This document shows, in pieces, positions 53,266 to 64,000 of a stretch of 64,000 nucleotides of DNA. Within the stretch, counting starts at the first letter, position 1. Every line of letters begins with the position of its first letter. The stretch spans positions 50,310,752-50,374,751 of the forward strand of contig CM035807.1 of NCBI GenBank assembly GCA_020466095.1, in the 5' to 3' direction. This DNA comes from Chlorops oryzae. Its lineage: Eukaryota > Arthropoda > Insecta > Diptera > Chloropidae. Position numbers and translations under genes: made by a program. The notes under the pieces were generated by a model. It was not told where the DNA came from, did not search any database, and saw only the letters and a list, made by a program, of their open reading frames with translations.

Positions 53266-53300
<35 letters not shown>

Positions 53301-53868
53301 ATGGGTTTCTCATGTTCAATTTATTTATTATTTTTCTTTCTTTTTTTTTCATAAAATATTTTCTTTGTTTCAACTGTCTCCCACCTGTAATTTAAAAAAA
53401 TTCGACTTACAGATTATAATCTATATTTTATTTTTATAATATAATAATTGTATAATATTCTTAATTATATAATTCAGTTTTAAGCTACTAATTTTTCGAT
53501 TTTTCTTACAACTATATACATATATGATATCGAAATTTTAGTCTTTTATTGCAATTTAAATTTTTACTATTAGTATGATCTATTTAAATTTCATGATTTC
53601 GAACATTTTGAATTTTAAATTTTGTATGTTTTTTCCTCAGAATATTTTTCCATTCAAATATGTATATATATATATATATTATATATATATAATATATATA
53701 TATTTTTTTTTTTTTTAAATAATTTTGAATGATTTTATATATTTTATATTTATAATTTTTTGAATAATTCGCTTTTCTTTTCTTTAAACTTTGAAGTGCA
53801 ACTAGTGGGAAATTACTCCTTTTTTTATGTGAAGTGTAATGTCAAATTTTGTTAATTTAGATACTTGA

Positions 53869-53903
<35 letters not shown>

Positions 53904-54609
53904 TATTTATTTTTTTTTTTATATGTATATCTCCAATTTCCTCTTATTATTATTATTTTTTTTTAAATAATTTTTTCTTACCAATCACTCTTCCCCTCTT
54001 CTTAGTTTGGAAACTAAATTAAATTTAAAAATTTCAACACTTTCAATTGAGTTTCTAAATTTTAGAAGGGAAATTTTACGTCTGATATCCATCGTTAAGC
54101 CTCATTGGTCTTCCTGAAAAGAAAAAGAAAACACGAAGTTATTCCCTACCTGTGCTACAACTATTCTTGTGTCCCTGCCTTTATTTCGGCTGTTCAAATT
54201 GAACTTGACAGTTTTTAATTTTTGCATAACTACTTTTGAACTTGACCTATTTGCCCTTCGACTGTCTTTTGTTGGTTCGTGTTCGATTCTTATTATTTTT
54301 TGTTTGTAATATTTCAATGTCAAGTGCACTATATATAACAAATTGTGTTTGCTCATCAACATTTACTTCGCGGCTGGCTTCAAATGATCAGAATAAAAAA
54401 AAATTATTCTGCTTTTATTGTGTCTTCGCTCGTTTTGATATGCGAGCACTTTTGGTCTTGAACAGAAAAATCGTTAATTTTTTATCTATTTATTTATTTC
54501 AACATATGTAATTGTCGCGTGGTGGAGCTTAATTTCTGGTAGCGCCAGTTTGAAATAGGATCGCTTCGAAAATAAGAAAAAGCAAAGAATGAATTTATTC
54601 TATTAATTT
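52818..54609 (-). other. AT-rich 3' region of the PTP element
   Basis: About 1.8 kb between the phosphatase stop and the polypurine tract. It holds poly(T) runs (53220-53300), an (AT)n tract (53660-53705), (TTA)n (53880-53900) and other low complexity. No env-like membrane or furin motif is visible, unlike the sister element. Short ORFs here are composition artefacts. Confidence 0.65.
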
Positions 54610-55356
54610 TCATTTAAGTAGTACTTTAAGGGCCTGGTAACAAAATATGTATTGTGTGGCGTTTGGAATTGCTTGCGCCCTTTGTGCACGTATTTTGTTT
54701 ACTATTTCCCGTACCTTTATGTTCTTTATATTTTCTTTCAAATCTAAGGCGATATTTAAAGCTATAAACACGCATGTTCTACCTATGCCTGCAGCGCAAT
54801 GAACTATCATCGGCGGCGGATTTGTTATATTAGTAGTTAACCTCTTTTGATTTTCCTTAACTAATCTTATAAATTGCCATAATAGTTTAGCATTTGGTAA
54901 GCGTTGATCGGCCCAGCACTTAAACTGCCAATGGTAAATTGTTCTAGAAGTTTCTGATTTTTGATCGTATAGTTCTAATTCCGTACAAACAAAATTCTTG
55001 TTTTCATTTTTATTGAGCGTTTTAACGCGAAATTGGGAAAATATTTTGGTGGAATTTACGTCAGCTTCCCAGTATCTAGCACATTCTCTCGACTTCGTGA
55101 GCATAACTATGGTATTACAATTTTGCTCCCATACCATTTGAAAGAAGTCTTGTATGGAATTTTCGAGAGGTCCCTGCGTAGCTATATATGACTTCGTCTT
55201 TTTGTATCCATCCACAAAACTAGCATGAATATATCCTGATATATTCTCCTGATGTGGTGATAATTTTACACGACTGTGGTCAAAACAAGGTACGTTCTTA
55301 TATTGATTCTTTTCTGAATTTCCTAAAAAATGTTTAAAAGATCCCTTGACTGGAAT
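54610..55356 (-). CDS. Protein tyrosine phosphatase domain fused to pol
   Basis: The last ~248 codons of the pol frame form a classical PTP domain. In the 867-residue frame starting at 57213, KNQYKNVPCFDHSRVKL (635-651) is the phosphotyrosine loop, with Arg of KNRY replaced by Gln. YIHASFVDGY (661-670) matches YINAS. YIATQGPL and FQMVWEQNCNTIVMLTK are the core. HWQFKCWADQRLP (761-773) is the WPD loop in WAD form, with the acid Asp769 kept. VHCAAGIGRTCVF (804-816) is the signature loop with Cys806 and Arg812. NATQYIFCYQAL contains the Q-loop Gln854. All catalytic residues are present and there is no stop between integrase and PTP. It would remove phosphate from phosphotyrosine. Cellular PTPs and bracovirus PTPs are the nearest functional comparisons; the source is unknown. 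Confidence 0.9.
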   Translation of the reverse strand: MPVKGSFKHFLGNSEKNQYKNVPCFDHSRVKLSPHQENISGYIHASFVDGYKKTKSYIATQGPLENSIQDFFQMVWEQNCNTIVMLTKSRECARYWEADVNSTKIFSQFRVKTLNKNENKNFVCTELELYDQKSETSRTIYHWQFKCWADQRLPNAKLLWQFIRLVKENQKRLTTNITNPPPMIVHCAAGIGRTCVFIALNIALDLKENIKNIKVREIVNKIRAQRAQAIPNATQYIFCYQALKVLLK

Positions 55357-58300
55357 TCGAATCAATTGTGCATGCTCTTCGGTTAGCTTGCGGTTAATAT
55401 CTTCTGCCTCTTTCCCTGCTTTTATATATTGAATGTTCGCTTTTTCCTGATTGACTTTTAACAAATTTCTGTGGAATGTTTTTTCTTTGCCCTTGATTAA
55501 AATTCTAGCATTTACAGAAGTGGGAAGTGATACGACTCTATAAGGTCCCTCCCAAAAAGGCGAAAATTTATTCTTTCTGGTTTGGTTTTTCAGCCAGACC
55601 TTATCTGCTACGTTAAATTCTCTAATTTTCGATCCCTTATCATAGTATATTTTCGAATTTTGCTTTCCTTTTTCTTGATTTTGTCGAACTAATTCATGCG
55701 TTCTTTGAATCTGGTACTTTAATATTTTCGAATAATCATCAATATTGTATAGAGGAGCGGGCTTCCTTTTTAGATAAACAGGTACATCAAAGTCGAAACC
55801 AAAAAGTGTTTTGCTAAGCGTTTGTTTCGTAGTGCTGTGTACAGTATTATTGTGTACATGCATGGCATGATGAAGCCAATCATCCCAATTTGTACCGTCT
55901 TCTTTCGCAAAAGTTCTTAAAAATTCGGCTAATGGTCTATGGCTTCTTTCTAAAGCACCATTGGGTTGCGGATGATATGGAGAAGTTTCTATTTTCTTAA
56001 TTCCCATTAGCTTGCATACTTCCTTAAAAAGTTTTGAAGTGAAGTTTGTGCCATTGTCAGTGACAAGAATTCGTGGAATATTGAATTTTGAAATTACTTC
56101 GTTAAAGAACGCTTTTGCTACTGTCGACGATTCTGCATCGGGAATGCCTGTACATATGAAAAATTTTGAAAAATCATCTAAAAATGTAAGAATATATTTA
56201 TTACCGCTTGAAGTGACTGGTAGGGGACCCACCATGTCCATATATATCTTATCAAAAGGACGTTGGGAAATTTTTGTGAGAACCATCGGCATTTTCTCGA
56301 CTTTTGAACTTTTATTTTTCTGACAGAGTTCACATGTTTTCACGTAATCTTTTATCTGTTTTTGCATTCCTTGCCACTTAAATTGTTTTCTAATTCGCAA
56401 AAACGTCTTCATTGTCCCTTTATGACCTCCTATGGGTGAATCATGAAATGTTTTGAGGACTTTTACAATCTCCTTTGGGTCAGTTAAGACTTGAGACATG
56501 TCTTCTTCAACCCTTTCGTCTATTATTTCATCAGGGTTTTCTTTAGCCTGAGCTCTTGTTACTACAGATATTGTGCTGTCGATATGTGGAATTCTACTCA
56601 AAGCGTCAGCGTTTTGATTATTTTTTCCCGGCTTATAAAAAATTTCAAAATCGTACTCTAAAAGTTTAAGGCGAAAACGACCTAGTCTCGAATCTTGTTC
56701 CTTTAAATTGGCTATACCTTTTAATGGCTTATGATCGGTGTATATTTTGAAAGGTCTCCCCAATAAATAGGTCCTAAAATTTTTCACAGCCCAAACTATT
56801 GCCAAAAATTCTTTCTCAATTGTAGAATATCGTTTCTCAGTTTCACTTAACGCTCTGCTGGCAAAATAAATAGGCAAATCTTCCCCTGGTTCTCCTTGCG
56901 AGAGAACAGCTCCTAAGGCTTCATTACTAGCGTCTGTTGTTAGAACAAAGGTTTTCGAAAAATCTGGATATTGAAGTAAAGGAGGTGAGGTTACCGCAGC
57001 TTTAAGCTGTTCCATGGCCTTCTGACAATCATTATTCCATTCAAACTTAACGTTTTTTCTTAATAATTTGTTTAGTGGAACTGAAATTTTTGCCGCATTT
57101 GGTATAAATTTGCGATAATAATTGATTAATCCAAGGAAAGCTTGTAACTCTTTTACATTTCTGGGTGGTGATATTTTTTGTACACTTTCTACCTTTAGTG
57201 GATCTGGCAGCACGCCTGATTCCGAACATTTATGCCCTAAATATATAACTTCTTTTTTAAGAAATTGACATTTCTCTGTTTGAAGTTTTAAACTGTTATG
57301 TCTTAAGACTTCAAAAACCTTACATAATCTTCCTTCATGCTCTTCTTAATTCCTAGCATAAATAACGATATCATCAAGATAAACAAAACAATCGATTCCC
57401 TGCAAACCAGTGAGAATGCTATTCATTATGCGTTGAAAAGTTGCAGGTGCTCCCGTGAGCCCAAAAGGCATTCTGGTAAATTCAAAATGTCCCATTCCCG
57501 TGCTAAATGCTGTCTTCTCCTTATCTTTTTCTTCGATAAGCACTTGATGGTATCCGCTGGCTAAATCTAAAGTTGCAAAATACCTACTGCAACCCAACTG
57601 ATCGAGAATTTCATCTATTCTAGGAATTGGAAAAACTTGTTTAATGGTAATATCGTTCAATTTTCGAAAATCTACCACAAGTCGCCATTTCTTTTTCCCA
57701 TCGGCACCGACCTTTTTCGGTACTAACAATATCGGAGAATTCCAAGGTGACTTGCTTGGAGAAATAATGCCATCTTTAAGCATTTTGTCAACCTGTGAGG
57801 TTATTTCTGTTTTATGCACTTCTGGTAGTCTATATTGCCTAATATTAACTGGTGGCTGCCCTGGTTCTGTTGCAATTTCGTGTTTAAAAACTGTCGTATA
57901 TAAAAGCTTATCCTCACTCAAATGAAAAATATCAGAATATTCTCTGAATACGCTCTTTATAGACTTTAATTTTTCTTCGTTTAAATTATTATCTAAACGT
58001 ACTGTTTCCATAATCAATTGAAAACGATCATTAATTTTCTCATCTTTTTTGACAAAATTTATCCCTGTTTTTCCTAACTCCTCATAATCCCTAAGAAGGG
58101 TGTAATTTAGCTCCTTTAGCTGTCCGAATTTTACATTTTTTCTACTTGCATTCAGAACTGGCACAAATCCCTTTCCCTTTTTGATTCTTGTTATTACATT
58201 TCCAACGTATACTCCTTGCAAAATTTCTTGCTTATGTACCACTATATCTCCTGATTCAATATTAACCTTAATTGGAATTATTTTTGAAGTTCTAGCGTTT

Positions 58301-58846
58301 ATCGTAATTGACTCAACTACGCATATTCTTCTAGTCTCTTGCTCTGAACAAAGTGGTAATCTTGCGATTTCCTTGCTATTTGCGAAAAATGAAATCGTCG
58401 AAATTCGTAACCGAACGGGTCCACAGTTCATCTCTACCCAAAAGTCCATCTGCTGGTACTTTGCTACCAAATGGAAGTATGTGCATATTAAAATTTAATG
58501 CTTTGTTTTCTTGGTGAGATATCCTTACAGCTCCCTCTGTACTAATACTACCACCAAATGCTCCACCTAATTGCTTAACCTCTGACCTGTCAACTTCAAC
58601 TTCTTCTTTTAAGACTTCAGATTTGAACAAACTAGTGTCTGCCCCTGTATCGATAAGCAGAGTTAATTTATCATTTTTAGCTTGTCCACACGGAAATACT
58701 ATAAATGCATCATCTGATCGACATCCCTCATCTATGGTTAAAGAATTTGTTGAACTGTCAAAGTTGTTTAGTTTTAGGTCTTTGAGCAGCCTTTTCTTCT
58801 TAATTGACTCTGACTTACTAAATTTTCTATTTAAATGCAATTCCAT
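54610..58846 (-). pseudogene. PTP-element pol (PR-RT-RH-IN-PTP)
   Basis: Protease: LTLLIDTGADTSLFKSE (about 58665). RT: SPWNSPILLVPKK, KWRLVVDFRKLND, RYFATLDLASGYHQV, FTRMPFGLTGAPATFQ and catalytic FVYLDDIVIYA (about 57380). RNase H: LTTDASNEALGAVLS, STIEKEFLAIVW, NADALSRIP. Integrase: HHCC (FHDSPIGGHKG ... CELCQ), Asp326 (MDMVGP), Asp386 (VTDNGTNF), Glu422 (NGALERSH), numbered from 57213. An EGPYRVVSLP module, a ~35-residue linker and the PTP domain follow. Breaks are one frameshift near 58380-58395 and one in-frame TAA at 57346-57348; the 867 codons after it are open to the end. The start is ATG 58846. Confidence 0.9.
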
Positions 58847-58867
58847 TGTTTTTCTTTCTAAAACAAC

Positions 58868-61363
58868 TTAACCCTTTGAAAGCGACTCCTGTAGACTAGT
58901 ACACAAAATAATCAACATACTTAATAGTATGATCCATCCCTTGGTGAAAAATTGCTTTATACATGAATCACTAGAATATGATATTTCATAAACATCTCTT
59001 GGATAGGTATACTCAACAACTTGTTCAGAAAATGTAACCTTCTTATTATTTTCTTCTCGCTTTCTAACGGAACATATAGGCTCGCTTAGCCTAACGTATG
59101 TTTTTTCATTCTGCTTCATCTGCTCACTGCTACAGAGTGGCTGACTTTTGTTTATTTTAATAGTGGAGTCTTAGGCTTCAATTTTATTTATATCCAGTTC
59201 CAATAGCGACTGTGACTGACAAGATAAGCTTGATTTTTCCTCTGTGCTTCTTTTCATATTTTTTAATTCTATTTTCTTTAGTTCATTTTTCTGCACATTG
59301 CCGCCACTGGGTACTGGAATAGGCCTTAATTTTTCTAATCTATTATCGGCTTTCCGGTCTACTGGCCTTGACCGGGCCGTGTATAGTTTCCCTGACTCTG
59401 AGTTGCGGACGGACAATTTGGTGAAATATGGCCAAACTGTTTGCATTTGTAGCACTGCCTATTATCAATTCTAAGAGCCCCTTGACCATTTTTGGGTACA
59501 TTTTGACGATCGTTAAACCTGCTTTGCCCTCTATTGTCGTACGTAGTAGTGTTTTGGCTTTGTGTTTGATTGCTATTCTCTCTACTTGGATTCTGTGTTT
59601 GAAAATTATTCGCCTTCATACTGCAAAATTTATTATCTAGGTGCCCGCCAATACGACATATGTGGCAATACATTTCTCTCAACTTTACTAGACAATTTTC
59701 GGCTAAATGGCCTTGATTTTTACAAAAAGTACAATTTAATTTCTGGCGTTCCTCTTGGCCGCATTGCGTTCCTCTTTCATGACCGTAAATGCTACATTTT
59801 TCGCAAAAAGGAGTATTTAATCTTGTCTTACAGTGTGCATAAAAATGTCCTGATTTTTTGCAAAAACTACAAACGCTATCCTCTTTGAGCAGATCCTCTA
59901 CTAAATTGATTTCGTTTACTTTGCAGCCTTTTCGTGACTGGATTCTTTCGACAAAATCTACTAACTGACCAATGGAATCGGTTTCCCTTCCAGCTAACAT
60001 TTGCTCAAGTGATCGATCTCGCAATCCTTTAATAAAGGCATTTACCCCAAGATCCTTAAAAAATACCTCCATATTATCTAATCCATAGGTTTCTTTTACG
60101 AATTCATTCGCTTCTTTTAATAATTCCTCTATCCTGCTACCAAAAAGGACCACTGGCTTACTTGGGCCTTGCCTGATGTTATCTTAATCTGCCCTTATTT
60201 GGTCTAAAGTCCTTGCTTTAGCATAATTTTGTTTTATAAATTCGCAAAATTCGTCTATTGATGAAAATTTTTTCTCCCCAACCCGCTTATGCGCCTTTCC
60301 AAACAATCTCAGCTTTATGCATTCTACTGCGAGCTCTGTGTCCCCAGGTTAGACTTCTCTCTTCAACAATTGACACCCTTGTACTAATGTTCTCATTGAA
60401 GACACGTGTATGTGGCTCGGACGATTATATTCTCTGACTGCGATGGGCTCATTTACTTTTGGAATGTTACCGAGGATTGAAACTCTCTCTTGTGGACTGT
60501 TATCTCTCAAACTATTGTCATTTCTTTGGTTGGCACCAAATTGAAAGAAATGTTTTAAATTAGCTCTCGCGGCTGAAAAATTTGAATCTGATTTGGCATG
60601 TTTGTTCTGCATCATATCAGTTTTTGGTCTTAACTGATTTGATTGACCAGCTGAGGGTGGAGGCGGGGGTGGCGGTATTTGTGTAGGTGTTGGCTGTGGA
60701 GTCAACGAAGGACTTAATGAATGATCCCCTGAATATTCTATTTGACTTGGAGTCAGTTTTGAGATTTCGATACCAGCTTCTGATAATTCTTTTGATAATG
60801 GTGTTAAGTTACCGGTCGCTTCGTTATGAACTGTTAAATCGTTATTGTTAGACATTTGAGGACGACCAATGTTACTATTTTCGTGGTTGGCACAACGTTA
60901 TCTCTCCTTCAAATGCTCTATTTCTGCTTTCTGTTCAGCGACCGTTTGTCTATTTTTTTCAAAATGGTTTAACTGTCCTGCGCTAAAATTTTCTTTCAAT
61001 AAAAGTTCCCTTAGTCTGTCGTTTTCTAGTTTTTGTTCTTCGAAGGATGAATCTGAACCCGCTAACGCGTCCTTTAATTTTTTGTTCTGTGATTTCAATA
61101 ATTTATTGCTAAGCTGTAATTTTTCTAATTCTTTTTCGAAAGATTTACTCTTTTTATCACTTGCGCTTTCTCTTATATGTTCAAGTACTATGGCAAATTT
61201 CTCTTCTTGAGTTTTACCTTCTATTTCACTGCGAACTGAATTTAAATTTCTTATTTACTGACTCTAGGACTTCCCACAATTGTATAAAATAACTAGCAGT
61301 TAAACGTTCATAAGTGAATACTTCTTGCTTTAAATTTTCTATAATTGCGCTATTTCCTTCCAT
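58868..61363 (-). pseudogene. PTP-element gag
   Basis: Starts at ATG 61363. The first ~150 codons are a coiled coil (EKLQLSNKLLKSQNKKLKD). A Pro-rich stretch (60855-60349) precedes a capsid-like region (LFGKAHKRVGEKKFSSIDEF, INAFIKGLRDRSLEQM-like). Zinc knuckles follow at 59890-59420: CSFCKKSGHFYAHC, CEKCSIYGHERGTQC, CTFCKNQGHLAENC, CHICRIGGHLDNKFC and CYKCKQFGHISPNC, all intact. A basic tail with NKKVTFSEQVVEYTY precedes pol. Breaks include a frameshift near 61245, in-frame stops at about 60898, 60349, 60183 and 59171, and a shift near 59360-59450. The plan is the same as gag at 33790-35930. Confidence 0.82.
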
Positions 61364-61849
61364 TTGAATTTCAATAAATTAATATAGTTTTTCATGTACT
61401 TACCATCGTGCTTGTGATAGTTCAATTCTATGTCCGATGCGGCGGCTTCGATGAATAAAAAGTTTATTTCGCGGATAATTTTTCGCGGATTATTTTCGTG
61501 GATTATATTTTTTTTCGCGACGAAAAGTACGTTTTACTCTTTAATATAAAAACAAAAGTCCATTTAAAGATTAATTCGCCAAGGATTCTTTATTCTCCAA
61601 ACAGGTAAAACCATGCGCTCTATAAATATAGCAATACCCTCGGTGCCTGAACACAATTCCCGGGCTCTGTTAGCAGTGCCTGAACACACATCCAACAGTT
61701 AGCAACATTTAATAGTGCAACAAGGCTTACTCTTGCGGAAGAATTTTATTGAATACCAAGGACTATTAGTCTTTTTAATGTCCCTAAAAGTGCAATACTT
61801 CGCGGACGCGATGGTGTACTCGTAGGACGTCAACTACTTTGAGTAGTTG
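61364..61849 (-). other. Leader of the PTP element
   Basis: Noncoding sequence between primer site and gag. On the plus strand it contains repeated ttcgcggat / ttcgtggat units (61466-61515) and a caaggactattagtctttt stretch. No gene is seen. Confidence 0.6.
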
Positions 61850-61867
61850 TAAAAACCGGCTGCGCCA
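61850..61867 (-). promoter_or_regulatory. Primer-binding site of the PTP element
   Basis: Minus strand tggcgcagccggtttttac begins four bases after the LTR end. The core tggcgcagccggt is shared with the site at 33235. Confidence 0.7.
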
Positions 61868-61871
61868 ATAA

Positions 61872-62069
61872 TGTTGTGAGGATTTTACCGAAATCCCTCA
61901 CTCGCCTATCGGACCGAATTTTCTAAAGAAAACGCTCTTTAGTTTTATAATTTATCATTATTTATTAAACGATTATCTACAACTGTTAACTGCAACTTAT
62001 ATTTAGCAACTGATTTCAACTGATTCTTAGTTTAGAATACAAAAGCTTATATACTAATTATTCTATATA
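61872..62069 (-). mobile_element. Partial 5' LTR of the PTP element
   Basis: 198 bp matching 52291-52488 with about two differences. The match ends at 62069 where a LINE 3' end begins, so the upstream LTR part (U3) has been separated by LINE insertion or lost. Confidence 0.85.
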
Positions 62070-64000
62070 GTAGTAGTGTTTTTTATTCAATATTTCTCTT
62101 CATATAAATACAATTTTAATAGAGATATATATATGTATGTATAATAAGACTTTAGCTGAGCGCTGTCAGTCTTGAACAACGTTTTAAATACCGAAAATAT
62201 TCAAATTCAAAAATATTTATTAAGTTTACAATAAAGTATTCATTATTAGTTAAAATCTTTCTTCTAATATTTGCATTCTGTATGTTGAAGCTAATTTTAT
62301 GTAATTATACAGTGCAACCCAGTTTTCCCCGTTTAAAATTACAGATATTTCTACTTCGTTGAGAAAGCATTTCCCAAAATACAGCAGTCTGTATTCTCGC
62401 AGAATTGGGCATCTTCCTAGGAAGTGGAAAATATTTTCTTCCTCATTGAGGTTACAAATAGGGCAAATTACGGAGGGAGTTTCGAAATGTGGTATATAAT
62501 TCAGTCTGAGCATTTCACCTCTTGCTCTAAAAGTAAAACTAATGAGTTCAACATTATACGAATCTCTGAAATAATTTTGCTGACATAGGTTGTGATTGAG
62601 GAGCGGGTAGCATCGTCTTGTATTGCTTTGCTGTGCCTTGAGTAAGAACTGATCTCTTTTAGTTTCGTCCATTTTTTTCAAAATGTCTCCCTGCCAGCCT
62701 TCCCACGAAGCCTGATCATCCAATCTAATTTGCGAATTCAAATCATTTGCAAAGTTTTGCCATTTTTCGAAAAATTGTTGTTTTGTTTCAAGCAAAAAGA
62801 GTGCTATTTTTTTGGGCAGGCGCGTGTTATTCATTTTCATGATTTTTAGCACATAAGTGAAATGCGATTTTAGGAATGGTATATATAGCTCAGAGAGCCC
62901 TGTTTCTAGATTGACCATGTAATTTGGCGTGTTATGTGGAAGGCGAAAGAGCTTTTTAATGAAATACCTCTGCAGTTTTTCCACCTCCTCATAATGTTCT
63001 ATACCCCATACTTCTGATGCATACCCCATTATGGTGCGTACTGCTGCTTCAAACAAATTATATTTGGCGCTATGAGGGATGCCTTTTTTTCTTAGGAAAG
63101 ACCCCCAGGTACTGTTGATAGCGGTTTTCGCTGCTTTCAGTTTTTTCGTTAGGTGTTGTTGGAAGTTTGCATTATGAGTCATCAAAACCCCTAAGTATTT
63201 ATATTGTTTGACCTTTTCCAGTTCTTGGTCTCCTAGATACCATACTTCGTCTCTACAGTAGCGACCCTTCGAGTGCCTAAAAATCAAAACTTTGGTTTTA
63301 TTAAAATTTATTGTTAGATCCCATAAATTGCAGTAAGCTGAAAGTTTGTTTATCATTCTTTGCATCTGTTTTGGCGAGTCGGCTAGGATGACAATATCAT
63401 CTGCGTACATCAAACTTTTAATTTCTACGTCACCAATACTGATGCCAGATGGAAGAAAAGAGACAAGATCGTCGATATAAAGGGCGAAAAGGAGTGGGCT
63501 AAGCAAACACCCCTGCTTAACACCTGATTCTGCACCAAACCATTCTGACCGATTTTGTCCGTCCCACACAGCGACCTGATTATTTAAGTAAAGGCTTTTT
63601 ATTATTTGCAGTATTTTTGTTGATACTCCAAGTCTTCTAAGTTTCTGGAAAAGCGCTTCTCTATTGATGCCATCAAAGGCTGCCTTGAAATCGACAAACA
63701 GGGCATACAACTTTTTCTTTTTTAATAAACGGTGCTTAGCAATACTATTCAGACAGAAAATGTGGTCAACTGTCGAATATCCCCTTCGAAACCCGGCCTG
63801 GTATTCACTTAAAAGTGAGTTCTTTTCAACCCATAGCGTAAGCCTTATGTAAATAATGTATGTGAAAATCTTTGCCAACGAATTTTGAAACTAGATCCCG
63901 CGGTAGTTAGAAGCATCATTTTCTTCTCCGCCCTTGAAAAGCGGAAAGATAATGGATTTTTGAAAACTTGGATCAACCATACCTGTGTTGAACATATGAT
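62070..64000 (-). mobile_element. Non-LTR retrotransposon, third type, runs off window
   Basis: Minus-strand LINE with its 3' end at about 62070 (aataaaaaacactactactat), next to the truncated LTR. The 3' UTR is about 62070-62249 and ORF2 runs from there past the window edge. It differs from the Jockey copies in sequence and in its C-terminal zinc finger. Confidence 0.8.
62250..64000 (-). pseudogene. LINE ORF2 (RT plus C-terminal zinc finger), partial
   Basis: Open from 63878 down to 62250 (542 codons). RT blocks: AGFRRGYSTVDHIF (about 63785), ALFVDFKAAFDGINRE (about 63700), VKQGCLLSPLLFALYIDDL (about 63520), catalytic SLMYADDIVILADS (about 63400) and YKYLGVLMT (about 63200). The C-terminus has CPICNLNEEENIFHFLGRCP (about 62460), a CCHC finger seen in several LINE clades. 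An in-frame TAG near 63889 separates this from upstream RT sequence (NTGMVDPSFQKSIIFPLFKG, then NYRGI) that continues beyond 64000. The clade was not determined; it is not Jockey-like. Apart from that stop the visible frame is intact. Confidence 0.85.

Larger units (their letters stand above)
52291..62069 (-). mobile_element. Gypsy element with integrase-phosphatase fusion
   Basis: A minus-strand LTR element related to the one at 32653-45117. It has the same gag plan (coiled coil, five zinc knuckles), closely similar pol, the same first 13 bases of the primer site and a similar LTR start (tgttatgagtcaaa against tgttgtgagtcaaa). Its 3' LTR is complete at 52291-52803. Only 198 bp of the 5' LTR remain (61872-62069), cut where a LINE begins. 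No env was recognised. Pol ends in a protein tyrosine phosphatase domain. Confidence 0.88.

Noticed and set aside
53198..53395. Phe-rich 65-codon frame
   Set aside because: Low-complexity poly(T); no real protein.

Overview
This window is eukaryotic, repeat-dominated DNA, most likely from an insect and probably a fly. The evidence is a Jockey-type LINE, Osvaldo/Ulysses-like and errantivirus-like Gypsy elements, BEL/Pao elements, Penelope-like fragments, and small hAT-, Mutator-, piggyBac- and mariner-type insertions, many with exact target-site duplications (TSDs). I found no convincing host gene, tRNA, rRNA or CRISPR array. A 100-N block at 2353-2452 is an assembly gap.

Layout. 1-4553: a reversed partial Osvaldo-like LTR, a decayed LINE reverse transcriptase, a Jockey scrap beside the gap, a Penelope-like endonuclease remnant and a possible DNA transposon. 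4569-9950: a full-length but broken Jockey-clade LINE with a 15-bp TSD, interrupted by a foldback element. 10164-26106: an Osvaldo-like LTR array (LTR-internal-LTR-gag, then a second copy of the flank, a mosaic LTR, gag, protease and part of RT). It carries a TTAA MITE, a Mutator-like element and a hAT remnant. 26107-29581 plus 50749-51600: relics of minus-strand BEL/Pao elements. 29587-50743: a plus-strand BEL/Pao element with 687-bp LTRs and TSD TGGCC. Nested in its protease region is an env-bearing Gypsy element at 32653-45117 (TSD AACG). 52291-62069: a related minus-strand Gypsy element inserted in a Jockey fragment. 62070-64000: a third LINE type, running off the window.

Most interesting content. 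The two related Gypsy elements share gag plan, pol and primer-binding site but carry different extra enzymes just after integrase. The minus-strand element has an apparently complete protein tyrosine phosphatase domain (54610-55356) fused in frame to integrase, with the HCxxGxxR signature. The plus-strand element has a separate ORF (39640-40629) that reads as an Ulp1/SENP-type (C48) cysteine protease with the His, Asp, Gln and Cys positions present, followed by an env gene. The BEL element carries an unbroken extra ORF after pol (49005-49754). It repeats the zinc-knuckle plus protease module of gag-pol but has lost the catalytic Asp, and a strong 3' splice-acceptor-like sequence lies just before its ATG. 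The Osvaldo-like element has an unrecognised post-pol ORF preceded by a TATA-box/initiator pair.

State of the elements. Nearly all gag, pol and env frames are broken by stops or frameshifts, so these are mostly inactive copies. The accessory ORFs (Ulp1-like, PTP domain, BEL ORF3) are conspicuously unbroken. Identities quoted are by-eye estimates; family names rest on motif recognition, not database search.
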